Both the position numbers and the translations under genes were made by a program. From Streptomyces vinaceus (lineage in GTDB: Bacteria; Actinomycetota; Actinomycetes; Streptomycetales; Streptomycetaceae), in contig NZ_CP023692.1 in assembly GCF_008704935.1 (NCBI RefSeq), positions 5,113,001-5,177,000 on the forward strand: a stretch of 64,000 bases of DNA. The letters are read 5' to 3'. The notes beneath the pieces were generated by a model that searched no databases, was not told the origin of the DNA, and worked only from the letters and a program-made list of their open reading frames with translations. Below are positions 25,996 to 34,187 of the stretch, in pieces. The first letter of the stretch is position 1. Every line of letters begins with the position of its first letter.

Positions 25996-27200
25996 CGGGA
26001 TCCCCGACTCGGGGTCGGGGAGGGTTCGGGGGCGTCCCGTCAGTCCACTGTCCTTCCGTGTCGGGTCGGTCCGTCAAGGGCGCTCCCTGCGGTCGCGTCG
26101 CTTCGCGATGTCGCTGCGCTCCACCCTTGACTGACCGCCCCGCCCCGGAATGCCATAAGACTGCCGGGAAGCCCCCGAAGGAATGGCCGGGAGGTTAGGC
26201 GAGGGATGAGGCCCCTTGAGATGCCGATCAGGACTCCCGTTCAGCCACTCCCCATTTCCCGGCACCATCCAGGCCCGGCCATGCCGGGGGCGCGTCCGAT
26301 CGCTACGCGCTCCTCTCGGCATAGCGTCCGACGACCGCCCGTGGCCGGACATAAGCCGCCCATGACGGATCCGGATGTCTCCCGGCCTGCGACAGCGGGT
26401 TGTTTGTCCCTTTTGGTGGCCGGTCGAGGCCTGCAAGGGGCCGTGCCTGACTGAGAGGTTGGAAAGTCCGGCATCAGGCTCCGACTCGCCCTCCTCACTG
26501 CCCCATTCCGTCCCGATGGGCCTCATTCCGGCCCTGCCGGGCGCTTGTCCGCCCCCATGGGCCTCATTCCGCCCCCGCCAGGCCGCTGGCCTGCCCCGCC
26601 GAGCCCCTCATCCGTCCCGTTCAGCCGCTCGCCTGCCCCGCCGGGCCCCCCGTCCGCCCCGCTGAGCGCCTCGTCCGTCCCGCTGGGCCTTTTGACCGTC
26701 CCGGTCGACCCCGTACCCGTCCCGTTCGACCTCTTGTCCATCCCCCTGGTCTCCTTCTGCACCCAAGGCCGGCCCGCTCTTCAGCCAGGAACGGGCCGCA
26801 GACGCCGGCATGGCCGTCCATGGACTCCGTCTGGGCGGCTTATGTCCGGCCACAGGCGGTCGTCAGTCGCTGAGACGTGAGAAGCGCGTAGCGATCGACC
26901 GCGCCCCCCGTCATGGCCGGGGCTGGTGGTGCCGGGAAATGGGGCACGGATGAACGGAAGATCCCGATCGGCATCTCAAGGGGCCTTCATCCGTCGCCTA
27001 ACCTCCCGGCCATTCCTTCGGGGGCTTCCCGGCAGTCTTATGGCATTCCGGGGCGGGGCGGGCAGTCAAGGGTGGCCGAAGGCCATCGCGAAGCGACGCG
27101 AACGAAGTGAGCGCCCTTGACGGACCGACCCGACACGGAAGGACAGTGGACTGACGGGACGCCCCCGGACCCTCCCTGATCCCGAGTCGGGGATCCCGCC
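25996..27200. repeat. Long palindromic intergenic element, copy 2 (inverted relative to copy 1)
   Basis: About 1.2 kb with the same parts as 3293-4520 in reverse order: end motif GGGATCCCCGACTCGG, arms with CAGTCCACTGTCCTTCCGTG, GGAATGCCATAAGACTGCC and GCCCCTTGAGATGCCGAT, inner pair GATCGCTACGCGCTCCTC / GAGAAGCGCGTAGCGATC, conserved block GGTTGTTTGTCCCTTTTGG (26399-26417), and the 21-base repeat core (~26520-26740, here on the minus strand). The left arm differs from copy 1 in one internal hairpin (CCCTGCGGTCGCG for CACTTCGTTCGCG). No transposase or integrase gene is present. Confidence 0.85.
26523..26741 (-). CDS. Candidate small heptapeptide-repeat protein inside element 2
   Basis: 72 residues: Met-Asp plus exactly ten heptads (KRSNGTG, TGSTGTV, KRPSGTD, EALSGAD, GGPGGAG, ERLNGTD, EGLGGAG, QRPGGGG, MRPMGAD, KRPAGPE) and a stop. 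AAGGAG lies 11 bases before the ATG as in the first copy. First and last units are almost identical between copies, the middle has diverged and one unit is missing. Whether it is translated is not shown by the sequence. Confidence 0.3.
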   Translation of the reverse strand: MDKRSNGTGTGSTGTVKRPSGTDEALSGADGGPGGAGERLNGTDEGLGGAGQRPGGGGMRPMGADKRPAGPE

Positions 27201-27273
27201 CCCGAAGCTCCCGCCAGCCGCTCCGACCCCGCCCCCGGGCCCCCGACCCCGCCCGTCCCGTTTCCGGACTTTT

Positions 27274-27888
27274 TCAGGGTGCCGTCAGGGTGATCAGGCG
27301 GCAGACCGTTTCGATGTCGATCTTGACCTGGGCGATCGAGGCGCGGCCCGAGAGCCAGGTGATCAGCGCCGAGTGCCAGGTGTGCTCGATGACCCGGACC
27401 GCCGAGAGCTGCTCCGCCGTCGGCGGGGCGTCCAGGCCCATCGCGTCCAGGATGATCGCCGTGGTCAGCCGGGACACCGTGTCCACCTCGGGGCTCACGC
27501 TGCGGTCCGCGAACGTCAGTGCGCGGACCATCGCGTCCGCGAGGTGCGGCTCCCGCTGGAGGGCGCGGAAGGCGCGCATCAGGGTCTCCGCGACCCGGGC
27601 CGCCGGGTCGTCGCCCGCCGGGGGGCGCTTGCGGAGTGTCGTGTGCATGTGCTGGAGCTGGTCCTGCATCGTGGCCACCAGCAGGTGCACCTTCGACGGA
27701 AAGTACCGGTACAGGGTGCCCAGCGCGACCCCGGCCGCCTCGGCCACCTCCCGCATCTGGACGGCGTCGAAGCCGCCCCGGCTGGCCAGCTGCGCGCTGG
27801 CGTGCAGGATCCGGCGGCGGCGCGCCTCCTGGCGCTCCGTCAGGGGAGGGGACGCCGTCGTGGCGACGGCTTTCGCGTCCGCTGTCAT
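27274..27888 (-). CDS. kstR: TetR-family repressor, KstR homologue (steroid catabolism)
   Basis: 204 residues from ATG 27888 (an upstream Met at 28017 would add an unlikely tail; mycobacterial KstR is ~200 residues). The helix-turn-helix reads GGFDAVQMREVAEAAGVALG then TLYRYFPSKVHLLV, almost the same as KstR of Mycobacterium (which has GGYEAVQMR and TLYRYFPSKVHLLV). The ligand domain keeps REPHLADAMVRALTFAD and EVDTVSRL. KstR represses steroid genes until a 3-oxo-steroid-26-oyl-CoA binds. The target genes inferred in this window are cyp125, fadA5, the aldehyde and acyl-CoA dehydrogenases and the MaoC operon. Confidence 0.88.
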   Translation of the reverse strand: MTADAKAVATTASPPLTERQEARRRRILHASAQLASRGGFDAVQMREVAEAAGVALGTLYRYFPSKVHLLVATMQDQLQHMHTTLRKRPPAGDDPAARVAETLMRAFRALQREPHLADAMVRALTFADRSVSPEVDTVSRLTTAIILDAMGLDAPPTAEQLSAVRVIEHTWHSALITWLSGRASIAQVKIDIETVCRLITLTAP

Positions 27889-28081
27889 CTGTCCCGTTCC
27901 ATGGCGTTCCGTGTCGTTGCGGTGCTGACTTCCGGGCTGTTCGCGTCGTGTTCGGCGGGTGGCCGGCCGGTGATCGGCAGCCAGCATCTCAGGCGTCCGA
28001 GCCGTGGCGCGAATCACCTGCTCCGCCTCTTACGGTGTGGTTTCCGGCCGGTAGATTCAATGGTCTTCGACGGATCAAGTC

Positions 28082-28095
28082 TGAAACTTGTTCTA
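28082..28095. promoter_or_regulatory. Perfect KstR operator between kstR and the glycosyltransferase
   Basis: TGAAACTTGTTCTA matches TnnAACnnGTTnnA at every fixed position. It is 193 bases from the kstR start and 53 bases before the glycosyltransferase start, so it may give autoregulation, control the rightward operon, or both. Confidence 0.7.
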
Positions 28096-28148
28096 CATTA
28101 TGCGAGCGGTTACGCTCCGGCGAAAGTGCAGGGAGAAGGGGGCCGAGA

Positions 28149-29462
28149 GTGACCGCTGAGGCCATGGTGACGAGCCCTTTCGCGGGTTCCGCCACCGACG
28201 GCGACCGCCCGTTGCGCATCGCGCTCCTCACCTATAAGGGGAACCCGTTCTGCGGCGGCCAGGGCGTCTACGTCCGGCACCTCTCGCGGGAGCTCGTGAA
28301 GCTCGGCCACAGCGTCGAAGTCATCGGCGCGCAGCCGTACCCGGTCCTCGACACCGGCGCCACGCTCACCGAGCTGCCGAGCCTCGACCTCTACCGGTCC
28401 CCCGACCCGTTCCGCACGCCGAAGCGCGAGGAGTACCGGGACTGGATCGACGCCGTCGAGGTCGCCACCATGTGGACCGGCGGATTCCCCGAGCCGCTGA
28501 CCTTCTCGCTGCGGGCCCGGCGCCACCTCGCAGCCCGCGCGGGTGAGTTCGACGTCATCCACGACAACCAGACGCTCGGCTACGGCCTCCTCGCCGACCT
28601 CGGCGCCCCGCTCGTCACCACCATCCACCACCCCATCACCGTCGACCGCGAGCTGGACCTGGCCGCCGCCAAGAGCCGCCTCAAGCGGGCCTCCGTACGG
28701 CGCTGGTACGGCTTCACGCGGATGCAGGCGCGCGTCGCCCGCCGGCTGCCCTCCGTGCTGACCGTCTCCGGCTCCTCCAAGCAGGAGATCGCCGAGCACC
28801 TGGGCGTGCGCGACGAGCGCATCCACGTCGTCCACATCGGCGCCGACACCGACCTGTGGTCGCCCGACGCGTCCGTCGCCGAGGTGCCGGGGCGGATCGT
28901 CACCACCTCCAGCGCCGACGTCCCGCTCAAGGGCCTCGTCCACCTCGTCGAGGCGCTCGCGAAGCTGCGCACCGAACGGCCCGAGGCGCACCTCGTCGTC
29001 GTCGGCAAGCGCGCCGAGCAGGGGCCGGTGGCCCGCGCGATCGAAACGTACGGGCTCCAGGACGCGGTCCGCTTCGTCAAGGGCATCACCGACGCCGAAC
29101 TCGTCGACCTGGTGCGCAGCGCGCAGATCGCCTGCGTGCCCTCGCTGTACGAGGGCTTCTCGCTGCCCGCGGCCGAGGCCATGGCCACCGGCACCCCGCT
29201 GGTCGCCACCACCGGCGGCGCGATCCCCGAGGTCGCGGGCCCGGACGGCGAGACCTGCCTCGCGGTGCCGCCCGGCGACGCGGGAGCGCTGGCCGCCGCG
29301 CTGGGCCGGCTGCTGGGCGACGCGCAGCTGCGCTCCCGCCTCGGCGCCGCCGGGCGCGAGCGCGTGCTGGCCCGGTTCACGTGGGCCAGAGCCGCCGAGG
29401 GCACCGCCGCGCACTACCGGGCCGCCATCGAGCAGGCAGCCCGCAGCCGCCGCGCGCGGTGA
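28149..29462 (+). CDS. Family 4 glycosyltransferase
   Basis: 437 residues from GTG 28149 (AAGGGGG upstream; ATG at 28164 is an alternative). N-terminal half: RIALLTYKGNPFCGGQGVYV with the Gly-rich acceptor/membrane loop, DVIHDNQTLGYGLL, TTIHHPITVDRE. C-terminal half has the GT4 nucleotide-sugar site: TSSADVPLKGLVHLVEAL, LVVVGKR, and the E-x7-E motif CVPSLYEGFSLPAAEAMATG. It is the first gene of a three-gene operon with a methyltransferase and a terpenoid-cyclase-like protein. Sugar donor and acceptor unknown. Confidence 0.9.
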   Translation: MTAEAMVTSPFAGSATDGDRPLRIALLTYKGNPFCGGQGVYVRHLSRELVKLGHSVEVIGAQPYPVLDTGATLTELPSLDLYRSPDPFRTPKREEYRDWIDAVEVATMWTGGFPEPLTFSLRARRHLAARAGEFDVIHDNQTLGYGLLADLGAPLVTTIHHPITVDRELDLAAAKSRLKRASVRRWYGFTRMQARVARRLPSVLTVSGSSKQEIAEHLGVRDERIHVVHIGADTDLWSPDASVAEVPGRIVTTSSADVPLKGLVHLVEALAKLRTERPEAHLVVVGKRAEQGPVARAIETYGLQDAVRFVKGITDAELVDLVRSAQIACVPSLYEGFSLPAAEAMATGTPLVATTGGAIPEVAGPDGETCLAVPPGDAGALAAALGRLLGDAQLRSRLGAAGRERVLARFTWARAAEGTAAHYRAAIEQAARSRRAR

Positions 29463-29532
29463 CCTCCCGCCCCTCCGCCTTTTCGACACCACCCACCCCC
29501 GTACACCCCCGCGACCGCGAAGGCAGGACCCC

Positions 29533-30267
29533 GTGCTGACCGTCGATTTCTCCCGGTTCCCGCTCGCCGCAGGCGACCGCGTGCTCGATCTGGGCTGCGG
29601 CGCCGGCCGGCACGCCTTCGAGTGCTACCGGCGCGGCGCCCAGGTGGTCGCAGTCGACCGCAACGGCGAGGAGATCCGCGAGGTCGCCAAGTGGTTCGCC
29701 GCCATGAAGGAGGCCGGTGAGGCCCCGGCCGGCGCCACCGCCACCGCCATGGAGGGCGACGCGCTGGCCCTGCCGTTCCCCGACGAGTCCTTCGACGTCG
29801 TCATCATCTCCGAGGTGATGGAGCACATCCCCGACGACAAGGGCGTGCTCGCCGAGATGGTGCGCGTGCTCAAGCCCGGCGGCCGCATCGCCGTCACCGT
29901 CCCGCGCTACGGCCCGGAGAAGATCTGCTGGGCGCTGAGCGACGCGTACCACGAGGTCGAGGGCGGGCACATCCGCATCTACAAGGCCGACGAGCTGCTC
30001 GGGAAGATGGAGGCCGCCGGCCTCAAGCCGTACGGCACCCACCACGCCCACGGGCTGCACTCCCCGTACTGGTGGCTCAAGTGCGCGTTCGGCGTGGACA
30101 ACGACAAGGCGCTGCCGGTGAAGGCGTACCACAAGCTCCTGGTCTGGGACATCATGAAGAAGCCGCTGGCCACGCGCCTCGCGGAGCAGGCGCTCAACCC
30201 GGTGATCGGCAAGAGCTTCGTGGCGTACGCGACGAAGCCGCACCTTCCCGTCGGCGCAGCGAAGTGA
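29533..30267 (+). CDS. Class I SAM-dependent methyltransferase
   Basis: 244 residues from GTG 29533 (AAGGCAGGA upstream). SAM-binding motif I is VLDLGCGAGRHAFECYRRG, acidic motif II VVAVDRN, and the post-motif FDVVIISEVMEHIPD; later VLKPGGRIAVTVPRYG is the usual motif IV/V. It is translationally coupled to the next gene (GTGA overlap). Probably methylates a small molecule or a lipid-linked product of the neighbouring glycosyltransferase. Confidence 0.88.
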   Translation: MLTVDFSRFPLAAGDRVLDLGCGAGRHAFECYRRGAQVVAVDRNGEEIREVAKWFAAMKEAGEAPAGATATAMEGDALALPFPDESFDVVIISEVMEHIPDDKGVLAEMVRVLKPGGRIAVTVPRYGPEKICWALSDAYHEVEGGHIRIYKADELLGKMEAAGLKPYGTHHAHGLHSPYWWLKCAFGVDNDKALPVKAYHKLLVWDIMKKPLATRLAEQALNPVIGKSFVAYATKPHLPVGAAK

Positions 30268-31352
30268 GCTCGCCCGGGCGCACCGAACGCCTCGTCCTGG
30301 ACGGGGTGCTGACCGCCGAGGAGGCCGCCGCGACGGTGGCCGGGATCCTCGCCGCGCAGCGCTCCGACGGGGCCATCCCGTGGTTCCGCGGCCACCACCT
30401 GGACCCGTGGGACCACACCGAGGCCGCGATGGCCCTCGACGCCGCCGGCGAACACGAGGCCGCGGAGCGGGCGTACGACTGGCTGGCGCGGCACCAGAAC
30501 GCCGACGGCTCCTGGTACGCGGCGTACGCGGACCGGCCGGACGGGGTGGACACCGCCCGGCCCCAGGACGCGAGCCGGGAGTCGAACTTCGTCGCGTACA
30601 TAGCCGTCGGGGTCTGGCACCACTACCTGGCCACCGGCGACGATCCATTCCTGGACCGCATGTGGCCGGTCGTCTTCGCGGCGACCGAGTTCGTCCTCGG
30701 GCTCCAGCAGCCGGGCGGGGAGATCGGCTGGAAGCGGGAGGCGGACGGCGGCGCCGTCACGGACGCCCTGCTCACCGGCTCCTCCTCGATCCACCAGGCG
30801 CTGCGCTGCGCGCTGGCGATCGCCGAGCACCGCGAGGAGCCGCAGCCCGACTGGGAGCTGGCGGCGGGGGCCCTCGGGCACGCGATCCGGCGCCACCCGG
30901 AACGGTTCCTGGACAAGTCCCGGTACTCGATGGACTGGTACTACCCGGTGCTGGGCGGTGCGCTCGGCGGCGCGGAGGCGAAGGCGCGGATCGAGGAGCG
31001 CTGGAACGAGTTCGTGGTGCCCGGGCTCGGCGTGCGCTGCGTCCTGCCGAACCCGTGGGTGACGGGCGGGGAGTCCTGCGAACTCGCGCTGGCTCTGTGG
31101 GCGATGGGCGAGTCGGACCGGGCGCTGGACGTCCTGCGCTCGATCACGCACCTGCGCGCGGACAACGGCATGTACTGGACGGGCTACGTCTTCGAGGACA
31201 AGGCCGTGTGGCCGGTCGAGCAGACGACCTGGACGGCCGGGTCGCTGCTGCTCGCCGTGGCTGCGCTGGGCGGGGACGAGGCCACGGGGGCCGTGTTCGG
31301 GGGGCTGGAGCTGCCGTCCGGACTGGAGCCCGACTGCTGCCTGCAGGGCTGA
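30264..31352 (+). CDS. Terpenoid-cyclase-like / prenyltransferase-fold alpha-barrel protein
   Basis: 362 residues from GTG 30264, overlapping the methyltransferase stop by 4 bases. Helical-hairpin repeats with WLARHQNADGSWYAAY, the QW-type motif of the squalene-cyclase/prenyltransferase alpha/alpha barrel, plus ILAAQRSDGAIPWFRGH near the start, SSSIHQALRCALAI, and TGYVFEDKAVWPVEQTTWT near the end. No DxDD or zinc-site pattern is visible, so it may be a glycan- or lipid-binding or hydrolase-like barrel, not a true cyclase. It probably works with the glycosyltransferase and methyltransferase. Confidence 0.78.
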   Translation: MSSPGRTERLVLDGVLTAEEAAATVAGILAAQRSDGAIPWFRGHHLDPWDHTEAAMALDAAGEHEAAERAYDWLARHQNADGSWYAAYADRPDGVDTARPQDASRESNFVAYIAVGVWHHYLATGDDPFLDRMWPVVFAATEFVLGLQQPGGEIGWKREADGGAVTDALLTGSSSIHQALRCALAIAEHREEPQPDWELAAGALGHAIRRHPERFLDKSRYSMDWYYPVLGGALGGAEAKARIEERWNEFVVPGLGVRCVLPNPWVTGGESCELALALWAMGESDRALDVLRSITHLRADNGMYWTGYVFEDKAVWPVEQTTWTAGSLLLAVAALGGDEATGAVFGGLELPSGLEPDCCLQG

Positions 31353-31360
31353 GCACACGG

Positions 31361-31393
31361 AGGGGCAGGCCGCCGCGGGCGGGGCCTGCCCCT
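31361..31393. terminator. Hairpin between convergent genes
   Basis: AGGGGCAGGCC (31361-31371) pairs perfectly with GGCCTGCCCCT (31383-31393) around an 11-base loop, between the stops at 31352 and 31408. Confidence 0.7.
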
Positions 31394-31407
31394 ACGGGAA
31401 ACCGCGG

Positions 31408-31710
31408 TCAGCGCCGGTAGAGCCGGCCCGCGATGAAGTGGCCGATGACGAGGTAGGCCACGGCCGCCACGCCGTAACCGACCACGACCTGGACCCACTC
31501 ACGGTCGAAGGTGAACAGGTCGTAGGACCAGCCGGCCAGCCAGGTGGCGGCGTCGTGGATGAACTCCACGAGTCCGTTGCCCCGGTTGGCGTCGAGGAAA
31601 TAGAGAAGGACCCACAAGCCGATCGTGAAGGCCATGACGTCCGCCACCGCGGCGACGACCCGGCCGGCTTGAACGCCTCCTCGGGCGTGTACTCCGGTGT
31701 GTGTGCGCAT
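31408..31710 (-). CDS. Small integral membrane protein, unknown function
   Basis: 100 residues from ATG 31710; weak Shine-Dalgarno. Two clear membrane helices: VADVMAFTIGLWVLLYFLDAN and VQVVVGYGVAAVAYLVIGHFIAG, joined by an amphipathic stretch LVEFIHDAATWLAGWSYDLF, and a basic C-terminus RLYRR. I do not recognise the family. It is divergent from the lipoprotein gene downstream with ~110 bases between. Confidence 0.7.
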   Translation of the reverse strand: MRTHTGVHARGGVQAGRVVAAVADVMAFTIGLWVLLYFLDANRGNGLVEFIHDAATWLAGWSYDLFTFDREWVQVVVGYGVAAVAYLVIGHFIAGRLYRR

Positions 31711-31823
31711 GCACCGCGTCTTGCCCCGTCCGGGTGAAGCAAACCCGAACGGGTCAGCCAAGTGGCGCAGCACGGGGGCCCGGGTGACGCTGCGGGAGAC
31801 ACCTCACTCCCCGGAGGTCCACC

Positions 31824-32531
31824 GTGTCGAAACCCAGCGAGTCCATACCCGTCAGCACCCGATTCCGCCGTGCCTGCACCGCCCTGCTCGTGTCCGGCGC
31901 GCTGCTCGCCGGAGCCACCGCCTGCGGCGGCGGCTCCGCCAGCGGGTCCGGCGGCGGTGAGCCCGCGCGCTCCGACATCGCGATGTCCGTGGCCGCGCAG
32001 CAGGAGGCGGCCGCCGAGGCGCTGACCGTGCAGGCGCTGACCGCGCAGGCGGCCGTCTGGCAGGAGACCGCCGACGAGGCGGCCGCCGCGGCCACGCCCG
32101 CGCCCACCACTTCCGCGGAGAAGCAGAAGTTCGCGAAGACCCGGTTCGTCGCCAACGCGGGGCTTGCGGCCGGGGCCACGTACCAGTGGATCATCAAGCC
32201 GTACCGTGCGGGCAAGTTCAAGAAGGGCGCCAGCGGTCGTACGTTCGCCCTGATCAAGGCGGGCCTCGCGGGTGCGTTCGCCTACAACCGGCTCAAGGCG
32301 GCCGCGGACAACGCCAAGGGCGACCCGCTGCTGTCGAAGGCGCTGGCCCCGCTGACGGCGAGCATCGAGTCCCTCAAGGGGCTCGGCTCCAAGCTGCGCA
32401 AGGGCGACGCGAGCGACGCCGACGTGACCTCCCTCCAGAACGTCATCAACGGAGTCAAGGGTGCGGGTGCGGGCGCCGGCGCCCCCGTGACCGACAAGGT
32501 CCCGAGCCTGTCCCAGCTGAGCGGCGGCTAG
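31824..32531 (+). CDS. Lipoprotein of unknown function
   Basis: 235 residues from GTG 31824 (CCGGAGGTCC upstream). The signal sequence ends in a lipobox LAGATAC, with Cys34 as the lipidated residue followed by a Gly/Ser linker. The mature protein is Ala/Lys-rich and helical (coiled-coil-like stretch MSVAAQQEAAAEALTVQ), then KFAKTRFVANAGLAAG and a repeated-helix tail ending LSQLSGG. No known domain recognised. Exported and membrane-anchored on the outside. Confidence 0.82.
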   Translation: MSKPSESIPVSTRFRRACTALLVSGALLAGATACGGGSASGSGGGEPARSDIAMSVAAQQEAAAEALTVQALTAQAAVWQETADEAAAAATPAPTTSAEKQKFAKTRFVANAGLAAGATYQWIIKPYRAGKFKKGASGRTFALIKAGLAGAFAYNRLKAAADNAKGDPLLSKALAPLTASIESLKGLGSKLRKGDASDADVTSLQNVINGVKGAGAGAGAPVTDKVPSLSQLSGG

Positions 32532-32606
32532 CCTCCGCCCCGCATACGCCGAGGGCCGGCCGGCCAGCGTCGCCCGGTCGGCCCGTCGGCCTGTTTCAAT
32601 GGACGG

Positions 32607-33023
32607 GTGATCGAATTCCTGGTGGGTGCGGCCGCCGCCTGCGGCGTGGGGTGGCTCATACGGCGCAAGCAGCGGCAGCGGCTCGCGGCCGGCAGCCCGG
32701 ACGGGATCCCGTGCATGGCGCGCCATCCGGCCGGAGCGGGCCGCTGGCGCATGGGCCGGGTGTTCACCGGCCCGGGTGGGGCGCGCTGGGTGCCCCGGCG
32801 CGGTGAGCCCGTAGCGCTGACCGGCGGCCGGGCGACCGGGGTACGGGCGCCCTCCGTGAAGGAGGGCATGGCCATCAACCCCGGATCGCGGATCGTGGCC
32901 TGCGCCTACGGGAGCGGTGAGCCCGGCGGGACCATCGAGATCGCCGTCATGCCGTTGGACTTGGCCGAACTCCTGGCGGCCGTCCCCCAGGCCGGCCCGG
33001 ACACGGACGCCCCCGCCCCCTGA
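32607..33023 (+). CDS. Small membrane-anchored protein, DUF2550-like
   Basis: 138 residues from GTG 32607. One N-terminal helix (IEFLVGAAAACGVGWLIRRK) then a compact beta-rich domain: IPCMARHPAGAGRWRMGRVF, RWVPRRGEPVALTGG, IVACAYGSGEPGGTIEIAV. The arrangement resembles DUF2550 proteins (one helix plus a PH-like domain) but the match is loose. Short gap to the lipoprotein gene, same strand. Confidence 0.65.
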   Translation: MIEFLVGAAAACGVGWLIRRKQRQRLAAGSPDGIPCMARHPAGAGRWRMGRVFTGPGGARWVPRRGEPVALTGGRATGVRAPSVKEGMAINPGSRIVACAYGSGEPGGTIEIAVMPLDLAELLAAVPQAGPDTDAPAP

Positions 33024-33070
33024 CACGCCGGGGGCCGGCGTCCCGGTTGGGTGGCCGCCGCGGCGGCCGT

Positions 33071-34081
33071 TCAGCTGTTGAGCTCCGCCAGGACGCGCAG
33101 GGTGTGCGGGTCCGGGGCCGTCACGAGCAGGTCGGTGACCGGGCCCTTGCGCCACAGGTCGAGGCGTTCGGCGATGCGCTCGCGCGGGCCGATGAGCGAG
33201 ATCTCGTCGGCGAACGCGTCCGGGACGGCGAGGACCGCCTCCTCCCGGCGCCCGGCCAGGAACAGCTCCTGGATGCGGCGGGCCTCCTCCTCGTAGCCCA
33301 TGCGCGCCATCAGGTCCGCGTGGAAGTTGCGGGCCGCGTGGCCCATTCCGCCGATGTAGAAGCCGAGCATCGCCTTGACCGGCAGCAGGCCTTCGGCGAC
33401 GTCGTCGCAGACCTTCGCCCGGGCCATCGGGGCGATCATGAACCCTTCGGGGAGTTCGGCCAGCGAGGCCTGGTACACGTCGGTGCGGGTCGGCGACCAG
33501 TAGAGGGGCAGCCAGCCGTCCGCGATGCGGGTGGTCTGGGCGATGTTCTTCGGGCCCTCCGCGCCGAGCAGGAGCGGCAGGTCCGCGCGCAGCGGGTGGG
33601 TGATGGGCTTGAGCGCTTTGCCGATGCCGGTGCCGTCAGCCCCGCGGTACGGGTGCTGGTGGAAGCGGCCGTCGAGGGCGACGGGCCCCTCGCGGCGCAG
33701 CACCTGGCGGATGACGTCGACGTACTCGCGGGTGGCGGTGAGCGGGCTCGCGGGGAAGGGGCGCCCGTACCAGCCCTCGACCACCTGGGGGCCGGACAGG
33801 CCCAGGCCCAGCATCATCCGGCCGCCCGAGAGGTGGTCCAGGGTCAGGGCGTGCATGGCGGTGGCGGTGGGGGTGCGGGCGGCCATCTGGGCGATCGCGG
33901 TGCCGAGGCGGATCCGCGAGGTGTGCGCGGCGATCCAGGTGAGCGGGGTGAAGGCGTCCGAGCCCCAGGCCTCGGCGGTCCACACCGAGTCGTAGCCGAG
34001 GTTCTCGGCTTCGGTGGCGAGGTCGAGGTGGGACCGGTCGGGGCCGCGGCCCCAGTAGCCGAGTGCGAGTCCGAGGCGCAT
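33071..34081 (-). CDS. F420-dependent LLM-class oxidoreductase (similar to Mycobacterium Rv3520c)
   Basis: 336 residues from ATG 34081. Luciferase-like (beta/alpha)8 features: MRLGLALGYWGRGP, YDSVWTAEAWGSDAFTPLTW, RIRLGTAIAQMAARTPTATA, LDHLSGGRMMLGLGLSGPQ, VEGWYGRPFP, GKALKPITHPLRADLPLLLG. The same phrases occur, from memory, in mycobacterial Rv3520c, a probable F420-dependent enzyme in the cholesterol region. A perfect CTGACG-N3-CGTCAG palindrome, also seen beside three KstR operators here, lies just upstream. It may act on a steroid-derived carbonyl, but this is inference. Confidence 0.85.
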   Translation of the reverse strand: MRLGLALGYWGRGPDRSHLDLATEAENLGYDSVWTAEAWGSDAFTPLTWIAAHTSRIRLGTAIAQMAARTPTATAMHALTLDHLSGGRMMLGLGLSGPQVVEGWYGRPFPASPLTATREYVDVIRQVLRREGPVALDGRFHQHPYRGADGTGIGKALKPITHPLRADLPLLLGAEGPKNIAQTTRIADGWLPLYWSPTRTDVYQASLAELPEGFMIAPMARAKVCDDVAEGLLPVKAMLGFYIGGMGHAARNFHADLMARMGYEEEARRIQELFLAGRREEAVLAVPDAFADEISLIGPRERIAERLDLWRKGPVTDLLVTAPDPHTLRVLAELNS

Positions 34082-34105
34082 GTACGTCGTCCCCTCCAGC
34101 CATAT

Positions 34106-34120
34106 CTGACGATGCGTCAG
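34106..34120. promoter_or_regulatory. Perfect CTGACG-N3-CGTCAG palindrome before the F420 oxidoreductase
   Basis: CTGACGATGCGTCAG, 12 of 12 arm bases paired, 25 bases before the start codon. Flanks extend it slightly (ATAT...GTGA). No KstR-type box was found here. Confidence 0.6.
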
Positions 34121-34134
34121 GTGACTGTAGGGCA

Positions 34135-34166
34135 ACGGCCCCCCGCCCGGAAGGGCGGGGGGCCGT
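34135..34166 (-). terminator. Strong hairpin after the DUF membrane protein gene
   Basis: ACGGCCCCCCGCCC-GGAA-GGGCGGGGGGCCGT: 14 base pairs with a GGAA tetraloop, starting 21 bases after the stop of the leftward gene at 34188. Confidence 0.75.
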
Positions 34167-34187
34167 CGGCCGTACGGACGGGGCGCG

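Noticed and set aside
26380..26480. GGTTGGAAAGTCCGG in the repeat elements looks a little like the GAGGAAAGTCC start of RNase P RNA
   Set aside because: Similarity is limited to about ten bases, the P4 universal motif AGAGGAAA/ACAGAA is not seen at the right distance, and the block occurs twice in repeats.
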